A stretch of DNA of 64,000 nt from Metopolophium dirhodum (GCF_019925205.1 NC_083568.1:10166393-10230392), one strand, 5' to 3'. Counted from the stretch's first letter, positions 1-15,029 are shown. Numbers and translations: made by a program. The notes: a model not told the origin generated them from the letters alone.

Positions 1-150
1 AATTCCGGTCACCATACTATAGTTGTCTCTTCTGGCATTTAGGAAATCTCTTCTGATACTATCCACCCACCGTGACCTTACCCTACCCAGCAGCCTTTTC
101 CTCTTTGGGTTTTCTCAGAGCACTCTTAATGTACCATATAGAATTGAACT
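1..150 (-). pseudogene. RTE-like LINE reverse-transcriptase C-terminal remnant
   Basis: Read on the minus strand, bases about 114 to 1 encode a basic stretch containing NPKRKRLLGRVRSRWVDSI followed by RRDFLNARRDNYSMV. A proline/arginine run, then a W-D-x-I/V-x-x-D block, is typical of the extreme C-terminus of RTE/craniofacial-type insect LINE polymerases. The frame runs off the left edge of the window. A stop lies immediately upstream in this frame, and the adjacent frame carries a further related-looking stretch, so at least one frameshift is present and the copy is dead. Family placement rests on motif recognition alone; another LINE clade with the same tail is possible. Confidence 0.5.
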
Positions 151-3100
151 ATATTATATAAACTTTATATACTGAAATTAAGTCTTAATTCATACGATCA
201 TACATGACATGACCTAGTTTTATTTATTCTCTTCACTCCGCTTAAAAATGTTTTTCCGAACGTACCTAAATGTACCATATGCTGTACGTTTGCAATACGG
301 AGAATAGCTGATATAGTGATTAATTAACAAATAATTTAATATTAAAATAATTCTAATACGTTTACTACAGTTCATAATTAAATAATGATAACTGGCGAGT
401 GCGGCGCTGTAGCATGAAAAGAAATAAACATTTTTCTTTTTCTTTCAGACGAAATATTATTATATTGTTAATATTGTAGAGATAAAAAATATAATCAAAC
501 GCTTCGGCAATCAGTCCATCATCATCGCTATAACGGCGGCTCGAGAGTTCCCCTCGCCCCCCCCCCCCACCCAGCACCTGTGGTAATTACAGCGCTGGTT
601 ATTATTACAATATAATGATATAATGAGACTAGAAAAAAAAATTCGTAAACAAAATTAAACATGTTCTACGTATACGAGGTGTACCAAATGACTTGGTTGT
701 AAAATTTGTTATTTTCACATGCGCAGCCTATATTTTAATTTCACTAATTTATGCGTTAACCGACGTGGACTTTGTCTCCAATTATCATCAAATTAAACGT
801 ATAATAATTGCGTAATAACAAAATATTCACGAAAAATAATAATATTATAATGTATTTGTGTGTATAGAAATAACGATTAGTTCTTAGAAAACTAATATAC
901 TTAATATACCTTAATACCTATACGGTTTTAACACTCGTGGTAGGTACTACAATAATAATTAACGTCGACGATAATATTACAATATTATAAAGGCATAATG
1001 TACGAGTAGGTATTATATTATTATTTTCGTCCATCCAGGTATTTGCGAATCGTTTTTCTTCGTCACGCACATTCGACGCCTGAACACAATTATAATATTA
1101 TACCATTGATTATACCAACTTGTTTTTTCGTATTCACTTTACGAAACCATCGATACAATATTATAATGTTTACGCATATTATATTATATAGAAATCGATA
1201 AGGTATTTTAAGGTACATAGTTTATCAACTGGGTAGGTATATTAATTATAACAACACGTGCGTATATTATACGTAGCATAATATACTATATCGGTGAAAA
1301 TATCACTTTGGAAATAAAATAAAAAATAAAATACCATAATATGTTAAGTATTACCGTTGAGTATAGATATTGACTGCCTATACTCAATGGTATTACCCAC
1401 GGCTAAATACTAAGTATTACCTACGCGTTATGGCACCGTCAATTTTTAAATCGGAATAACTAATAACTTTATACCCGTTTGGATTGTGTACATAGGTATA
1501 TAGTACCTATCAAAATAAAATTGCGACCACTTCAGTTGGCGTCTATTATCGCGCCCAACTACAAAATATATTAATTGGTCGTGTATGGCATATTATGCTT
1601 ATCAGTTATTATATTTTAAAACTTCGCATAATATATTAGGGCGTAGTATAATAAAACATATTAATATATTGAATATTATTTTACTGTATGCCATATTTTG
1701 TTCGTGTCCCGATTTCTGCAGCAGCAGCAGCAGCAGCAGACACACTGCCGACATCACCATAGGTAATAAGTATACGTATATGACCGATAATACACATTTA
1801 TTATAATATGGGCAGTGACTGATTAGACGCGGGCAAGTGGGTTTGTATAATATATTATTGTGCATATCACACGACTATAATAATATATTATTATAATAAT
1901 ATGTAGTGAAAAGATTGAGGAGTGCGCGCGAAAAAAAAAACCCATATAGTTAGCGCGCCCACGTCCGTTCGAAATTCACGTGTGATTTGATTTACGCGAC
2001 TCGTAAAAAAATTTAAGAGAAGAAAAAAAAACCGTACGTTCGCAAATTGGATATAAATTGCGTACCTATATACCATGTATAATAATAATAATATATACAT
2101 GTGCACACGAACAGGCGTTAGCAGAGTTGTAACCGAAACGACGGGCGACTATGGCGAGCGTCGGAGCGGAGACGGCGCGAGCGTATTAAATTGTACCTAT
2201 GTATTATATTATACGCCGAAACAATAACAATGGCAAGTTTATCGACACAGTATTTATAAAGGGCGAATAAAAATAAAACAGTGAACGACGATGGTAATAA
2301 TAAATATTATCGTCTGCGGGTTTCGTGCGTATTATACGGAGACCGAGGAAAGAAGAAGAAAAAAAAATCGGTTGCGTTTTATATTAATCGGAGCCAATTA
2401 GAAGATTTGTATTAAAAACTATGCAGGTTTTGTCGACACAACATTTTGAATAGCGTCGAGCTCGTTTGTCCAGCCAATTAGGTCTGTTTAAAACGAGTTT
2501 ACACAGAATCCTCGGCACAAGTGCGCCCGGCGTCCGCACGTAATATATATTATATTATGAGAAAAAAAAAAACACGCGCGCCGCCGCCGCTGCCAGGAAG
2601 CGAGCAGTAAAAATATATATACCATATAAATAACAAGTCGGTATCGGTATAATATTATTATTGTTTTATACCCATATATGCGATTCCAAGTGCACACGAG
2701 ACGAGAAAAAAAAAATCCCAAAAAATCGTTTATCCGTATGATATACGATAAGTTAGAGGGTCCGAGTACCGCAGCCAAGTGATGACGTTTGCTGCGTTTT
2801 GCGCAGTCGAGTCGATTATAAAATTCGTCAGATCGATATTACACCAATAATATACCAGCATCTATAGTATATTATTAATTGTTATTATTGGTCAAATTTT
2901 ATATCGTCGTCTCAGGACGAACGGTATTTAAAAAAAATCCGTACACTATTTGTACATTTTCACAGGATTTGATGAATAATAATATTATTATACACATACG
3001 AATCGAAATAGCAATGCTTTTTCCTCTATACGCACAGCCGAGTGGAGACGCTATAAATATGAGAACGAATACGAAAATGGGCCAAACAGAAAATAACTAA

Positions 3101-6100
3101 TTAAAATTCCGAGGTGGACATTTTTTTTCTCCCCGACTGCTTTCGAACCGATTGTATCTATTTTAATGAGGGTATTTTTTGTTTTATTATTTTATTACGG
3201 ACAATCGGGGACCGGGCGCGTATAATAGATATACGGATGCTGCAGTATGACGAAGTGAGGTCGAAAGAATTTCAGGTCTCGAATGCTGAACATCAGGAGA
3301 AAAAAAATGCGTCATAATTTGATCTCGTCGGTGGTTGTCGTAGTTTGATCGATATATTATTATTGTGCAACCACGCGCGAGATGAGGTGTGTTTAGGAAT
3401 GGAAAAAAATATTTCAACGAAGACACCCACAAGAAATATATATTATTTCATGTGAGTACGATACATTTCAATAGTTATCACTTATCATAATATAATGTAT
3501 TATTATCTTGTTGACAATTCGGTTTATTGAGTTCTATAAGCAATATATTATTCAAACACATCAGAGAAGTTGAAATTGGGTACAGTTTTTGCGGCGAGGG
3601 GGAAGCTAACATTTTAAAATATACGGTATCAAAAATGTTCTTTGTAATATTATGCTGCAGATTGCACAATACATTACTTTTTTTGGGGCTCGGAAGACTG
3701 TTTTAATGGGTAGGGGCTTTGCGTCGACCAACGGCAATCAAAACATACTATATATATATGTATAGTAACGGGTAAAATGTAATTTCTGTTTCAAATCGAA
3801 CCACTTTGACGTACGCGTCAAAGTTACAAGTAAGTACCGCAGCATCACGGACCCAGCTACAGCTACAGAATTCAAAGTCTCTAGAGGAATCGGTGACCTG
3901 AATCGGGGTATGAGTCTATATGAGACCATGTGATATTATGATATCGTGTACCCATCACCGTGATAATAATTATCGTTTATCTTCCGTATCGTCGTTGTAA
4001 TGTATAATTTTATCGTGCTGTGATTGCGCGTGCCGAGTCGCAGTGAATTTGCGCGCGGCGGAGGAAAAAGAAACGCGCGGCGGAGGTAAAAAAACAAAAA
4101 AAAAACGGTTCGAAAACGGCGCGACAAACACGATATTCCAGTTTAGATCGTACCGTACAGATCGCGTCGATCGCGGCCGTCGGACCTCCGGCGCGGGACG
4201 TGTGACTCACGAGTCATCGTCGTCGCCGCAGAGTTGAGCTTACGGCGGTGGCAATATCATATTGGTACATAGGTAGGCACCGCGTATTTATAGCATAGCC
4301 GCCGTGCAGGTCGGCCATTGTTGCCGCCTGCTGACACCGGTCCGCTCGGTAGAAAAAAAAAATCAAACGACAACAATAATAATAACAATAATATAGTAAA
4401 TAAAAAACAAATCTCAGATAGACCTATAATAATACATTGTAACAATATTGTATTTTTGTAGTTATTCAATGCATACACCCGCGCGGCCTTTACTCCGGAA
4501 TTCAAACGTCTCGTTATGCGGGCGGCGCCTTTACGCCGTTCACCGTCGAGAAGCCATCGCCTCCTACACATTTTTGTTATATACAGGTATGTATTATAGT
4601 CGTATGATAGGCAAGTGTATTATTAGTCCCGACTACAGACGAGGCTTGTGTGGAGGTGGCGAAGAATTCGTAAGGTATTATTATGATTCTGACATGACCC
4701 ACGCACAATGCTATATTTGTGCTACGGTGCTGCAGCTAGTGTTTATCGTCGTTTTACATAGTATAATACATATATTATATAGATCATGATATATATATAT
4801 AAGCAGTCAGAAGTGGGTCCGAGCGCAGTTGCTTGACACATGACAGTTGATTTGGAAAAAAAACAAGAGTATAGGTAACTTAGAGCTACACGGTGGGTAC
4901 CTACTCCATACACGATTATGGTATACAGAAAAAATTGCGTTCTCTTGCACAATATAATAATATAATTACCTATATAGTTATTATTACACCTCATGTTACT
5001 GCATAGTAGTGGCATCCATAGATATAATTATGATTTATGATGACAACTGACAATCCTATACGTATAGGTTCCGTTAGAAGAAATATAAGATTATTACACA
5101 TTTTTATAAAATAATTAATAAACGGCACATGTTTTTTTTTTTTAATTGTTTTATGTATCTCAGATATGGAGGAGTGTAAGCTCATCATAAGATAAAATAG
5201 TGAACCGTTTCCACTTAAAAAAAAGAAGTAGGAGCAAGCTAAATATTCTGAAAAAGTATCAACGACGAATTAAGTATTATAGACGTACTTATCGCTAAGT
5301 TTTGACACAAGAAAAACAATTATATATTATATTATATGATCTCACCATGATGGAGGATAGTTTAATGTTTACGGTATATTATGTTATACATAGATATTGA
5401 AAAAAAATTCTCCTAGATTCTCCTAGATTCCCCCATGAAGACACTACTGTCTAAGGGACCTTTGTAATGATAGTGCATTGAACTTGATGACTTATATATT
5501 GTATTAATGGATTTGCATTTGCATATGGAGAAAAATTTCAGCCTATTTTTAATGTGATCTTGAAGCTTTGGAAGTTAGAGGTATATTTGTGTAATTTATA
5601 TTTATAGGTTTCTATTACAAGCCATCACAGACAATTTTTGATAATTCTTATGGGCCTCGTTTTAAAATATTTGCAGTTTATTTAAATGAGTTTGTGCACT
5701 TCATGTGCCCCAAATAGGACGATATAACCCTACCCCTTTACGTATAGGGTGTTTCATATCGTTATATTATAATATGTGAATCAAGCGACGGCATACAATA
5801 ATTAGCCCACATCCATGATTTCGGGGCAGATGGTTGTCATATCGTCGGGTTATAACCCAATTAATAAGACCGTATATATTATTATAAAAATGTCACCCGT
5901 GACACTGTAAACGCGCACGCACTTTCACGACAATGGCGTGATTTTATTAAATTGCTCGCAAATATTTTATAAGCCACTCGGGTCTCCGAAATTGATGCTC
6001 GCTGCACTGCTGCATTGTAATAAAAAATAAAACTTACGATGTGTATAAAATATAATATTGTAGCATAATATATCATGTATAATAAATTTTACGCGTTTAG

Positions 6101-8740
6101 AGGGGGGGGGGGGGACGACGACAAAGTTTACCGGTTTCGGATATGGACACGAAATATTGTCATATAATATACGCGTGTAGCAGAGTGTTGCGGGGTTGCA
6201 ATCTCGGTGCAGCGGGGATAACAATATAGTACAATAATATTATATACTGCAGCGAACGAGTGTATATGTATACCATTATCATTATTATTATTAAATAACA
6301 ATAATGGCGTTCTCCTCTACGGGGCGCGCGACAATAATGGTGTAATAATATAATGACGACGATAGTAATAATAATATAATATATAATACCAGACCGTGGA
6401 ATAATTTTTAGATTTATAGAGTGTAGTGTGGCGGCGACCACGACGGCGACCGTGTAGGTATATAATGGTATATACCAATGTGGAGGAGATAGCTGCTGCA
6501 GCTGCGCCGCTGCCGCCGCCGCTGCTGTTTGGCTCGTTTGTTCCTGTCCCCGTTTGTCCCCGCGGCCATTGTCTACCGTATATAATAATATAATAATATA
6601 CCGGCCGAATCAATGAGCCTTGAACTTGCGCAATCGGTTAGACGACCGTTTAGGTTTTCTGTGTGTGTATAGAGCGTAGTATAGTATAATATATAATAAT
6701 ATTATACACTTCTTTCGTTATTTATATATAATTGCCCGCGCGCACATTCCTCTCGTCGTTCAGCTGGTACACTTGGTGTGCGCGCGTTTCGAAACAGCGC
6801 CTGTTGCTATACTGCAGCTCATTCCGGGCAAACAGGACCGGATTTAGGTATGCGGTGGTAACCCCCGGTCGGAAAATCTTGCAAATATAAACAAGGGTAT
6901 ATTAATTGTTGTTTACTAATACAATAAGATGATAATACCCCGTGATGTTGCTGTTTTTAGTACCTACCTATATTGACATTATTGCAGTACATTTTAAATT
7001 GTACAAGAAAACATAAAAATAGTAATCGGCTTAGGTAATTTGGATTCAACATACTTAACTATTGTGTTATAGAAATGAAAATATTGATAAACATCATACG
7101 AATTTTTACCAATCGCAGAATAATATAAGTTACATTTCAGTTCGAGACACAATATTGAAATCTATTTTACGTTCGTGCGGGTGGACGTCGTCTGAAATCC
7201 AATCATAATATATTACAAATATTAAACTCTATATATATATTAAATAATAATATATTTAAAAAATATAATTCATATAAATATATACGAAAAGCTATAGTTT
7301 ATACACAGGTACCTATAATAGTTATAACCTATTATAATATATACTCTGCAGAAGAGGTGGAAATGCGTTTCCTGTACTATACCATGTACATATTATGCCG
7401 ACAGAAACACATGATTGTTATTATTTGTAAATTCGTGAGTCCGCCAAACACTGCAGAGGCTGCAGAGTTATCTTGACAAACGTCTATATTTGCATCTGGA
7501 AGTGTAAAGAACGCGAAAGGCCATTGATTCTTCGGTATGGCCATTAAAATAATGATTTTAGTTCACTCGTAAATGATTATCGATTGGTGTTTACATTTCA
7601 CACCGCTGATACGACTGCAGCCATGGGCTACTGCAGTGACCATAGTGGCATAGTCACGTGCCCAGTGACAGAGCGTGACCTACAAATACAATATACCAAT
7701 GTAACATTGTACATGTAATATGTATCTACATAAATGTCTAATGTGTATTATTACTATTATTTTATGCATGGGGTCACACGTGCAAGTATTGGCGAACATA
7801 AATGTACAAAAGATACGGTTTATCTCTCGAACTTAGATATATAGATAACAGCAATCGTCCATGAATCCATTGGATGGTGCGGCGATAAAATAAAGGACAT
7901 TCGCGATTCGGCCACGTGGAGGACAAATCGCAAGTATAATAACATATTATTTTTATGACCGCCATACATCTCGGCGATATATTATCGTCATCCGAAATGC
8001 ACGCAGTGGCGGTTGCACTGCAAGGGGAGTAAGTATAGATAATATATTATATGATATACACGGATTCAATTGACCCCTGAAAAATGTTTCATTAAAATAC
8101 GTTCTAATTCGATTAACATAATGCAATAAAAATACATCGTATTATATAGGTGATGGTACAAGAGTAGGTACTATATACTCGGATACTCCTATCGTCCTAT
8201 ATGCACGATATTTAATTTTAATGATATTTTATATAAATTTAACGTTCTTCTTCAAATGTACCCAATTACCTAAATCTATTTAGGTAGTGTAATATGTCAT
8301 TACTCATCGTGTAAATATAAAATATAATGTACATTATTTTTGATAAAAAACATACGATATTATTATGTAGAGTAGAGGCGTATTAGCATAGACCGTAGTC
8401 CGTAATTATTCCAACTTGTCGTGCGATAACTAAAAAGGGTGTTAAGAGATTTCTGCAGAGAGGGTCTAGAGCAAATCAAAACTGCCGCTTATTCCATTAT
8501 GGATGAGCTTGGGTCGCTTAGGGTATATATACGCTATACGCCTAAATAGGTACTGTTATTACTACTATACCCCCCGGTCGACGTTTAACTCTCATATGCA
8601 GCTATAAATGTAATAATTAATTAGCCACGACTTAGTGATATACATTATGTCCACAAACCACTCGATTAGTAGTTATATTTCTACTATTATACTAAATACT
8701 AATAGGTCGATGGAGGTGCAGAGACGCGAAATATAAACGA
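151..8740. other. AT-rich non-coding DNA with scattered CpG-rich islets
   Basis: I see no convincing exon here. The stretch is dominated by ATAATATTAT and TAGGTAC-type strings. It holds a (GCA)7 tract at 1718-1738, G or C homopolymers near 555-567 and 6103-6114, and short GC/CpG-rich patches near 2110-2180, 4040-4240, 6480-6570 and 6740-6860. The ORFs crossing these patches are short, low-complexity and start at no convincing context. The CpG-rich patches could be promoter or first-exon islands of host genes, but no initiator, splice site and ORF combination supports that. Confidence 0.6.
1718..1738. repeat. (GCA)7 microsatellite
   Basis: Seven uninterrupted GCA units, beginning inside a TTCTGCAG context. 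No exon supports a translated glutamine or serine run. Confidence 0.9.
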
Positions 8741-8770
8741 GTGCTGCCATCTGCCGTTTTTGAGAGAGAG

Positions 8771-8772
<2 letters not shown>

Positions 8773-8816
<44 letters not shown>
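8773..8816. repeat. (CA)22 microsatellite
   Basis: Twenty-two perfect CA units, preceded by a short GA run (GAGAGAGAGCT). The threonine/histidine- and valine/cysteine-rich reading frames across it are artefacts of the dinucleotide repeat. Confidence 0.97.
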
Positions 8817-8819
<3 letters not shown>

Positions 8820-8929
8820 CGCATGCACTATCACAAGCGAACCATCACTCGGTGACTTCAACGGTGGTGTGCAACGATGTACATAGTATACGCGCTGGTT
8901 GTCCCTCCTCCGACAGTCCGTCGTCGTCA

Positions 8930-8952
8930 CCGCCGCCGCCGCCGCCGCCGCC
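8930..8952. repeat. (CCG)n trinucleotide tract
   Basis: About seven CCG units within a CpG-rich patch (roughly 8890-8985) just downstream of the CA tract. It yields spurious proline, alanine and arginine ORFs on both strands. Confidence 0.9.
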
Positions 8953-8984
8953 ACCGTCGCAAGACCGGACGTCCGATCGCGTCG

Positions 8985-10770
8985 ACCGACTATTATATTA
9001 TTATTACGTGCCACCGCAGCCAATGGAGTCGGTCGGTAGGCGGAACGATATATACGCTCACCGCGCTAGACAATGAACACATTAAACGACTGACGAGGCA
9101 TATGTGAGGCGGAATAATAACTGTACTTCCCGACTGTATAATATTATATCTGAAATTCATGAGCTCGCGAATAGGCTTGTCAACTGCAGCAGGCGGCCCC
9201 GGTCTCCGCGGTGTTTTTCGCTATCTTTACGTACACATATTATATATACTTACATAAGAATAGGTACACAATAATAATATCATATGTGTATATGTACACG
9301 CGATACGACTCCGTCCTCGGCGGGTAGTTTCCCTGCATCTTCCTCGTGCACGCCATAAAGGTATATGCACGTCACTCGGATTTTTATTTATTACTTTTAG
9401 TTTTAGTTTTTCAAATGTTTACTTTTCATACCGCGTATAATATTATAATTTATAAGTGTATATAACGCACTGAGAATTTATTATGACGTGTATGGTCGTA
9501 TAATATAGGTATATGATAGAAGATATAATATATAAATAAATAATAATAAATCTATACGTAGGTACTATAGGTAGAGCTGGTATACTGAACCTATTTGATA
9601 TCTATATTACATAACATTGCAAATTTCAATAAAGTCGTTATAATTACTGTACTTGGCTAAGTGCAAACTGATTAGTACTACGAAAACGTTGTAGGTACAT
9701 AATGTACGACATGTATAAGTATAAGCTTTGAAAACTAAAGTACCTAGATGGCCTATAGGTATTTGACCATAGTGATACATAAAAATTGCCAGTTTTACTG
9801 ATGTTGCGGAGTACCCAAAGGTGTACGTATTTGTGCACCATAAAAAAATCGCACGGCGAAGTCAAACTACAACTTAGGCATATATTATATAGTTAGGGAA
9901 GTCGAATTCGTATACACGGCTATCTATATTGTTTACTGTTTGCTATAGTATTCGCATATGATATGTAGGAAATAATTATTATAATAATAATTAAACGCCA
10001 ATACGAGTATAAGCAATAAAAATTTGTTTTATATAATACGAAGAAATAAAGCGATTTAAAAATGCATATAGGTACATTTCAACGGGTGTTACTTTTTACT
10101 TTTTCGTTACATTTTATGAATTTACGATTTTATATTTTTTTATAATATTATGTAAATATACCTAAATTATAATATATTATATAGATAGTTGGTAGATATA
10201 TATTGGGTATACCTACCTAATTGTATTTTAATCTTTATCAACAATCACACGTCTTTCGAGACATCTAGTCAAATCGTTCACGTATTAATTGTATTAATTT
10301 ATTTTTGAATGTATTGCATTCCCATTTCCAATTTTCATGTAACTTCTTGTCTGATATTTTTATTTTCATCGTTGGAACATTTATTTCATGTACGATTAAT
10401 ACGTATTATACTATTATAATATATAGGTACCTACAGTAAACATGTGTACCTATATGTAGGTGCTTATATGGCTATATTATATTTAATAAATCACAAAATT
10501 ATCCATTTTCAGTATTTTTGTCGACTCTTAAAATGGTAAATGACACTCGTCGTCAGTGGATAAATTTTTTTCTGTCATTATTGTATTCAACAATTTTAGC
10601 ACACACATTATATTGTTAGTTTTTTATAATATTCGAGGTTAATTTATTACCTATATATTTTAGCACATATGGTGTATATTTTTTCACTTACTAGTGCAAT
10701 AAATGTCTATTCTATAATATGTTAGTATAATAAACGAATTTAAATTATTTAAAGTCAATTTTATATTCAG
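8985..10770. other. AT-rich non-coding DNA
   Basis: No exon, RNA gene or classifiable element was recognised. The composition matches the background: many ATATTATA and TAGGTA strings, with a short CpG-rich patch near 9180-9220. Confidence 0.6.
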
Positions 10771-10775
10771 AAAAT

Positions 10776-11071
10776 CACGTTTAGCTCTGTTACTTTTAAA
10801 ATTAGAGTGAATGGACCTCATATAAAATTTAAAGGTTAGATTATTATCTATGGCACATTATAGGCTTTTTGTTATATTTTAATTTTAAAGCGAGTTATGA
10901 GTATCACTGTAAGATGTACAAACAATTTACAATTTTAATTATATTCATAACTCGCTTTAAAATTAATATATAATAAAAAACCTTAGAGATGCCTTAGATA
11001 ATAATCTTACCTTTATATTTTATAAGAGGTCAATTCACTCTAATTTTTATACTAACGGAGCTAAACGCGAG
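10776..11071. mobile_element. Foldback (palindromic) MITE-like element
   Basis: The two halves are near-complementary. The left arm (about 10776-10900) runs from CGTTTAGCTCTGTTA through AATTAGAGTGAAT and ATTATTATCTA to TTTAAAGCGAGTTATGA. The right arm (about 10945-11071) is its imperfect reverse complement, ending TAACGGAGCTAAACG. Arms are roughly 125 bp with a central spacer near 45 bp. No ORF is inside, and I could not define a target-site duplication, so the superfamily is unassigned. A related, more diverged copy lies at 38372-38645. Confidence 0.8.
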
Positions 11072-13590
11072 TAACTGCTGAGCGTAAAATTTGCCATGTC
11101 GTACGTGTGAAAGACGGAGACAACATAATATGATGCTGGTGCGACGTCTTCTCAAATGGTGAATACTGCAATCAGTTGTTATAAACTATATAGACGTTTC
11201 ATCAAAGTGTTAAATAAACGATAAAACTATATAATTTGTTTATGCCAAAATTATTTGGTCTCTGTAACTTTGTTTAAAAATTCAAAATGTATGCGAATAT
11301 TTGCGGCGGTGTTCAAAACTTAATAATCTTTAAACTGCGTAGATCTGATATAATATATTATGCGTTTTGATATTGGTAATTTGTCCGGAGCGGTCCTAAC
11401 GGTAACGCCTGCACAGATGCACATGCGTTATTAAGTATATTTCAAATTAATATTAATAAACCTATATAGGTATACGGTCGTTTATATAATATAATAATAT
11501 ACGACTTGGGTATATATGTTGTGCACCGCACCGCGGTGATAATTACTTTTCAAAAACCGCCCCGCGGCTAACCGGAAACAATAACGTATCACCGCACCAT
11601 AGGTACTAAACAAAATAAAATATATTATAATAATATATAGGTAGGTACTTAAATTTACGTCGGGTAAAATTGTAAATTATATATATATTTATATTATGAT
11701 ATAGCGTGGCAATAATACAAGTGCGGCGTGTGTGACGTTTGTGATGTATTAGAATAATAATGCAATAAAAATTATATGACGTGCGTGACGCGGCGAGCGG
11801 AATGTATATAGGTGCCTACTGCCTATACTATATACTGGGTAGGAAAATAAAAATATGTAACAATAATTATTGCAAGTTCAGTCCAATACGCTTTGTACAT
11901 ATATATATAAAATATAAATATACATTTATTATTATATTGGCAAAGCGTTCCAGACGATAAATCAACTATATATAATATATATATGTGCCGAAGCCGTATA
12001 TAAATATAATATTATAATAAAACATCTCGTATGTGTATACAGGCAAGGGGGAGCTGCGAGCTGTTTAAGGTTATAGGGTAATGAGAATAATATGTAGGTA
12101 TAAATGCGCGTATATTATATATGGAAGGGTCGGGGGGGGATGACATCCATCACCAGTTCCCTATAAATATACCACCGCAGCTATATATAATTTATTATAT
12201 ACGTATTTATAATGATATTATATTAGTGTATAATATAGTATTATAGTGTCGCACTGTCGCGGCCGAAACGGTTTCTATGACAATACAATATTATTATTAT
12301 TATTATAACAGTAATATATAATATAAATGTTGCCAAGTACTGTATAGCCATATAGGTTATAATAACTTACACATATTATTATATTCTGCAACGGTATCAA
12401 TATAATATTAGTCGGTCGGCGACGAGCGGCGGAAAGAAATCCACCGACGGAAATACATAATATATTATTATATTACAACCTATGCGTAGGTACCGGCTGT
12501 GGTACATATATATATATATTTATACTTATAAACGTTATAGAAACGTGCGCGTGTGATGCCGCCGCTCGTTATTAGAAAAAAAAAAATCAAATCAAATCAA
12601 ATAACGAACCGAACCGCGTTTGCGGTATCCTATTCGCCTTGGACATAATAATATAACATAATATAATATATTTATATATAAACGTTTGTGTAGTATTACT
12701 ATACGCCGTACGCCGCGATATGTCCTCGCCGCGCACTCCTTTTTAAGGGTATACTCGTCGAAACCAGCTGTGTGCACGTCGGACGAGAGAGAGACAGAGA
12801 TTTCACATATAGACGAGCCGCCGTGGACTATTATATTACTATTATCACCGTCGCCGTCGTCCACTCGCGTATATGTATGTGCGTATGTGTATTATATTAT
12901 ATTATGTAGGTACTATCGTAATTTAGTCGACGTACGTCTTATTTAATCGAGATCGACCGGACACTACGTGGTCGCAATTCTATTCGCCGGTGCAGTGTGC
13001 GTGCATCATATATTTTATATATATATATATATTATTAGGTACTTACCTATATATCGTATACGTATTATATATATATATATATATTATTCCGTTAACGTCG
13101 CTGCCGCCGCACTGCTGCACAGTCGTTTAGAAAGCATCGATCGCCACTGCCGCCGCCGCGCACATCACTTGAGTGGAACACGACGATTAATGTACCACAG
13201 TCCACAATATAATGCGTGCAGTGTGATTGCGCTCTATAAACGCGTATCGATCGTTTTTTTTTTTTATCATTTCCTCATTTCATTTCGGTCTGCGAGTATT
13301 TACAGGACATAATATTACACGTATGCCTACAGCAGTATGTCCAAGCGACCAGTGGTCGAAATGGCTCCAAACAAGTGGAGAGACGGAAAATGTAAATTAT
13401 AAAAAGTAGAGGGATGCCACCCCCCCCCCCCCCCGTCTCCTCAGTAAACTCCGCCACTTTTTTATACAAGCGATACATTGTACCTACAAAATATAAGTAG
13501 GTGTATATGATATTATATTATAGAAAAACGCATATCGTCCCGGCGGTGATTTTCGCGATCCAATTATGTAATATCATACGTGCGTTTCGG
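11072..13590. other. AT-rich DNA with CpG-rich patches, no gene recognised
   Basis: Contains (AT)n runs near 13015-13032 and 13068-13084, a C homopolymer near 13420-13435 and CpG-rich patches at about 12700-12870 and 13090-13180. The ORFs over these patches overlap on both strands and show no family signature. Confidence 0.55.
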
Positions 13591-13599
13591 ATACACCGG

Positions 13600-14105
13600 T
13601 TACCTCGGTATTACGGTATTTTGATCTCAATATCGGTTTGAAACGGTATACCGAAAAACCGAAATAATTATATATATGGTGACTGAATAAAAATTGTTCG
13701 TAACAAAGAAGCGTGATTGTAAGATGATATTATTATGATTTTTGTAATTTACAGTCTAACCAGTTGTCTGAGCAAAAAAAGTCTCAAATAAAATATTTCC
13801 GTACGGTGTTTATCTACCGTTATCAACAGAAAAACTCAATTTGACATTTTCTTATTCGGTCGTCGCGTTCAAAAGTGTAACTTGACTTAATATCATACAA
13901 AAATAAATAGTTATAATTACTTACAACATAGCTACAGAATTGCCATTCAATCGCTTTACCCCGGCAGTCCCCGAGTGTCTCGGACCTTTTTTTAAGGGTT
14001 TCTACGCTATACCATAAAATGACGGTTTTTACGGTATATCATTTTTTAAGATTTTTTTTACGTCGTATCGTTTAGACGGTATTTCACGGTATACCGTCAG
14101 CTCTA
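13600..14105. repeat. Candidate transposon remnant rich in CGGTATACCG motifs
   Basis: CGGTAT/ATACCG motifs in opposite orientation cluster at both ends: left 13605-13670, right 13995-14100, with the right end reading ACGGTATACCGTCAGCTC. The block separates two plain AT-rich regions. Terminal repeats are imperfect and no duplication was found, so this is a tentative non-autonomous element. Confidence 0.35.
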
Positions 14106-15029
14106 GGCTGGTATAGATAGAGGTATACCTATTACCTTTAATTTAATATTGTCGCGTCCGGTTATTGGATCGATATTTATCACGAGTTTATAATGTGTGA
14201 AACGTGGTGACCACTGCAGGCCGGTACGTACACAGGTGTATAATAATATAATAATTATATGTATAATGTATATATATAATATTATGTGCAACTTACCATG
14301 GTATAATATATTATAACGAGTCGAAACCCACGCGGCGCTCGTAAAAAACAGCGATATCGTACCTATATATTGTATACATATTATTATATTTAATTACGAG
14401 CGCGTTTAATAGTTCATTATGTCCGCCGCCGGCGACTGTGTAATTAATCGGCGTAATTTATATTCCGCCGAGAGAATTTATTAGATATCGTCATAAAATA
14501 TTATCGTAAAATGTGCGCTAACGAACCTCGCGATTGAGTGTGATTTCCGACTACAAAACGAGTATACAAAACCAAAAATGACGGTATAGGACATAGGCTA
14601 GGACCCCGCGAATCGACGAGCACGACACGTCACATTATGATATTATAGGCACGTCACATATATCATTCGCTATCCACGATTTTGCAGTTAGTTTTTTTTT
14701 TGCGTTTCCACGCGAGAACGGGTCAGAACAGTAGCGGGACCAAGGGAGCAGGGTTCTAAATAATAATATATAATCAACAAATTTGTTTAGGTACATAGGG
14801 TTTATTTTTATTTTTATTAAACTATGTATTTAAATATACCTTGAATCTTGATAATACATAATATTATTAATTATTGTTTAATACTTGGGTTGGTAAAAAA
14901 AAAAAAATTAAACACTTTTATCATCAAAGTGTGCTGTTAGGGGGAGGGGATCAGGACCCGTGATAGCCCACTTCAGTGCACCACTGTCACATGATACACC
15001 TTGCATGTTGCAACGGGATATGAGACTCG

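Noticed and set aside
8741..9107. Overlapping 76-111 codon frames on both strands
   Set aside because: They are translations of the (CA)n and (CCG)n tracts, with no motif and no start context.
13600..14105. Firm assignment as a hAT or Harbinger MITE
   Set aside because: No matching terminal pair and no target duplication could be aligned; kept only as a low-confidence repeat.
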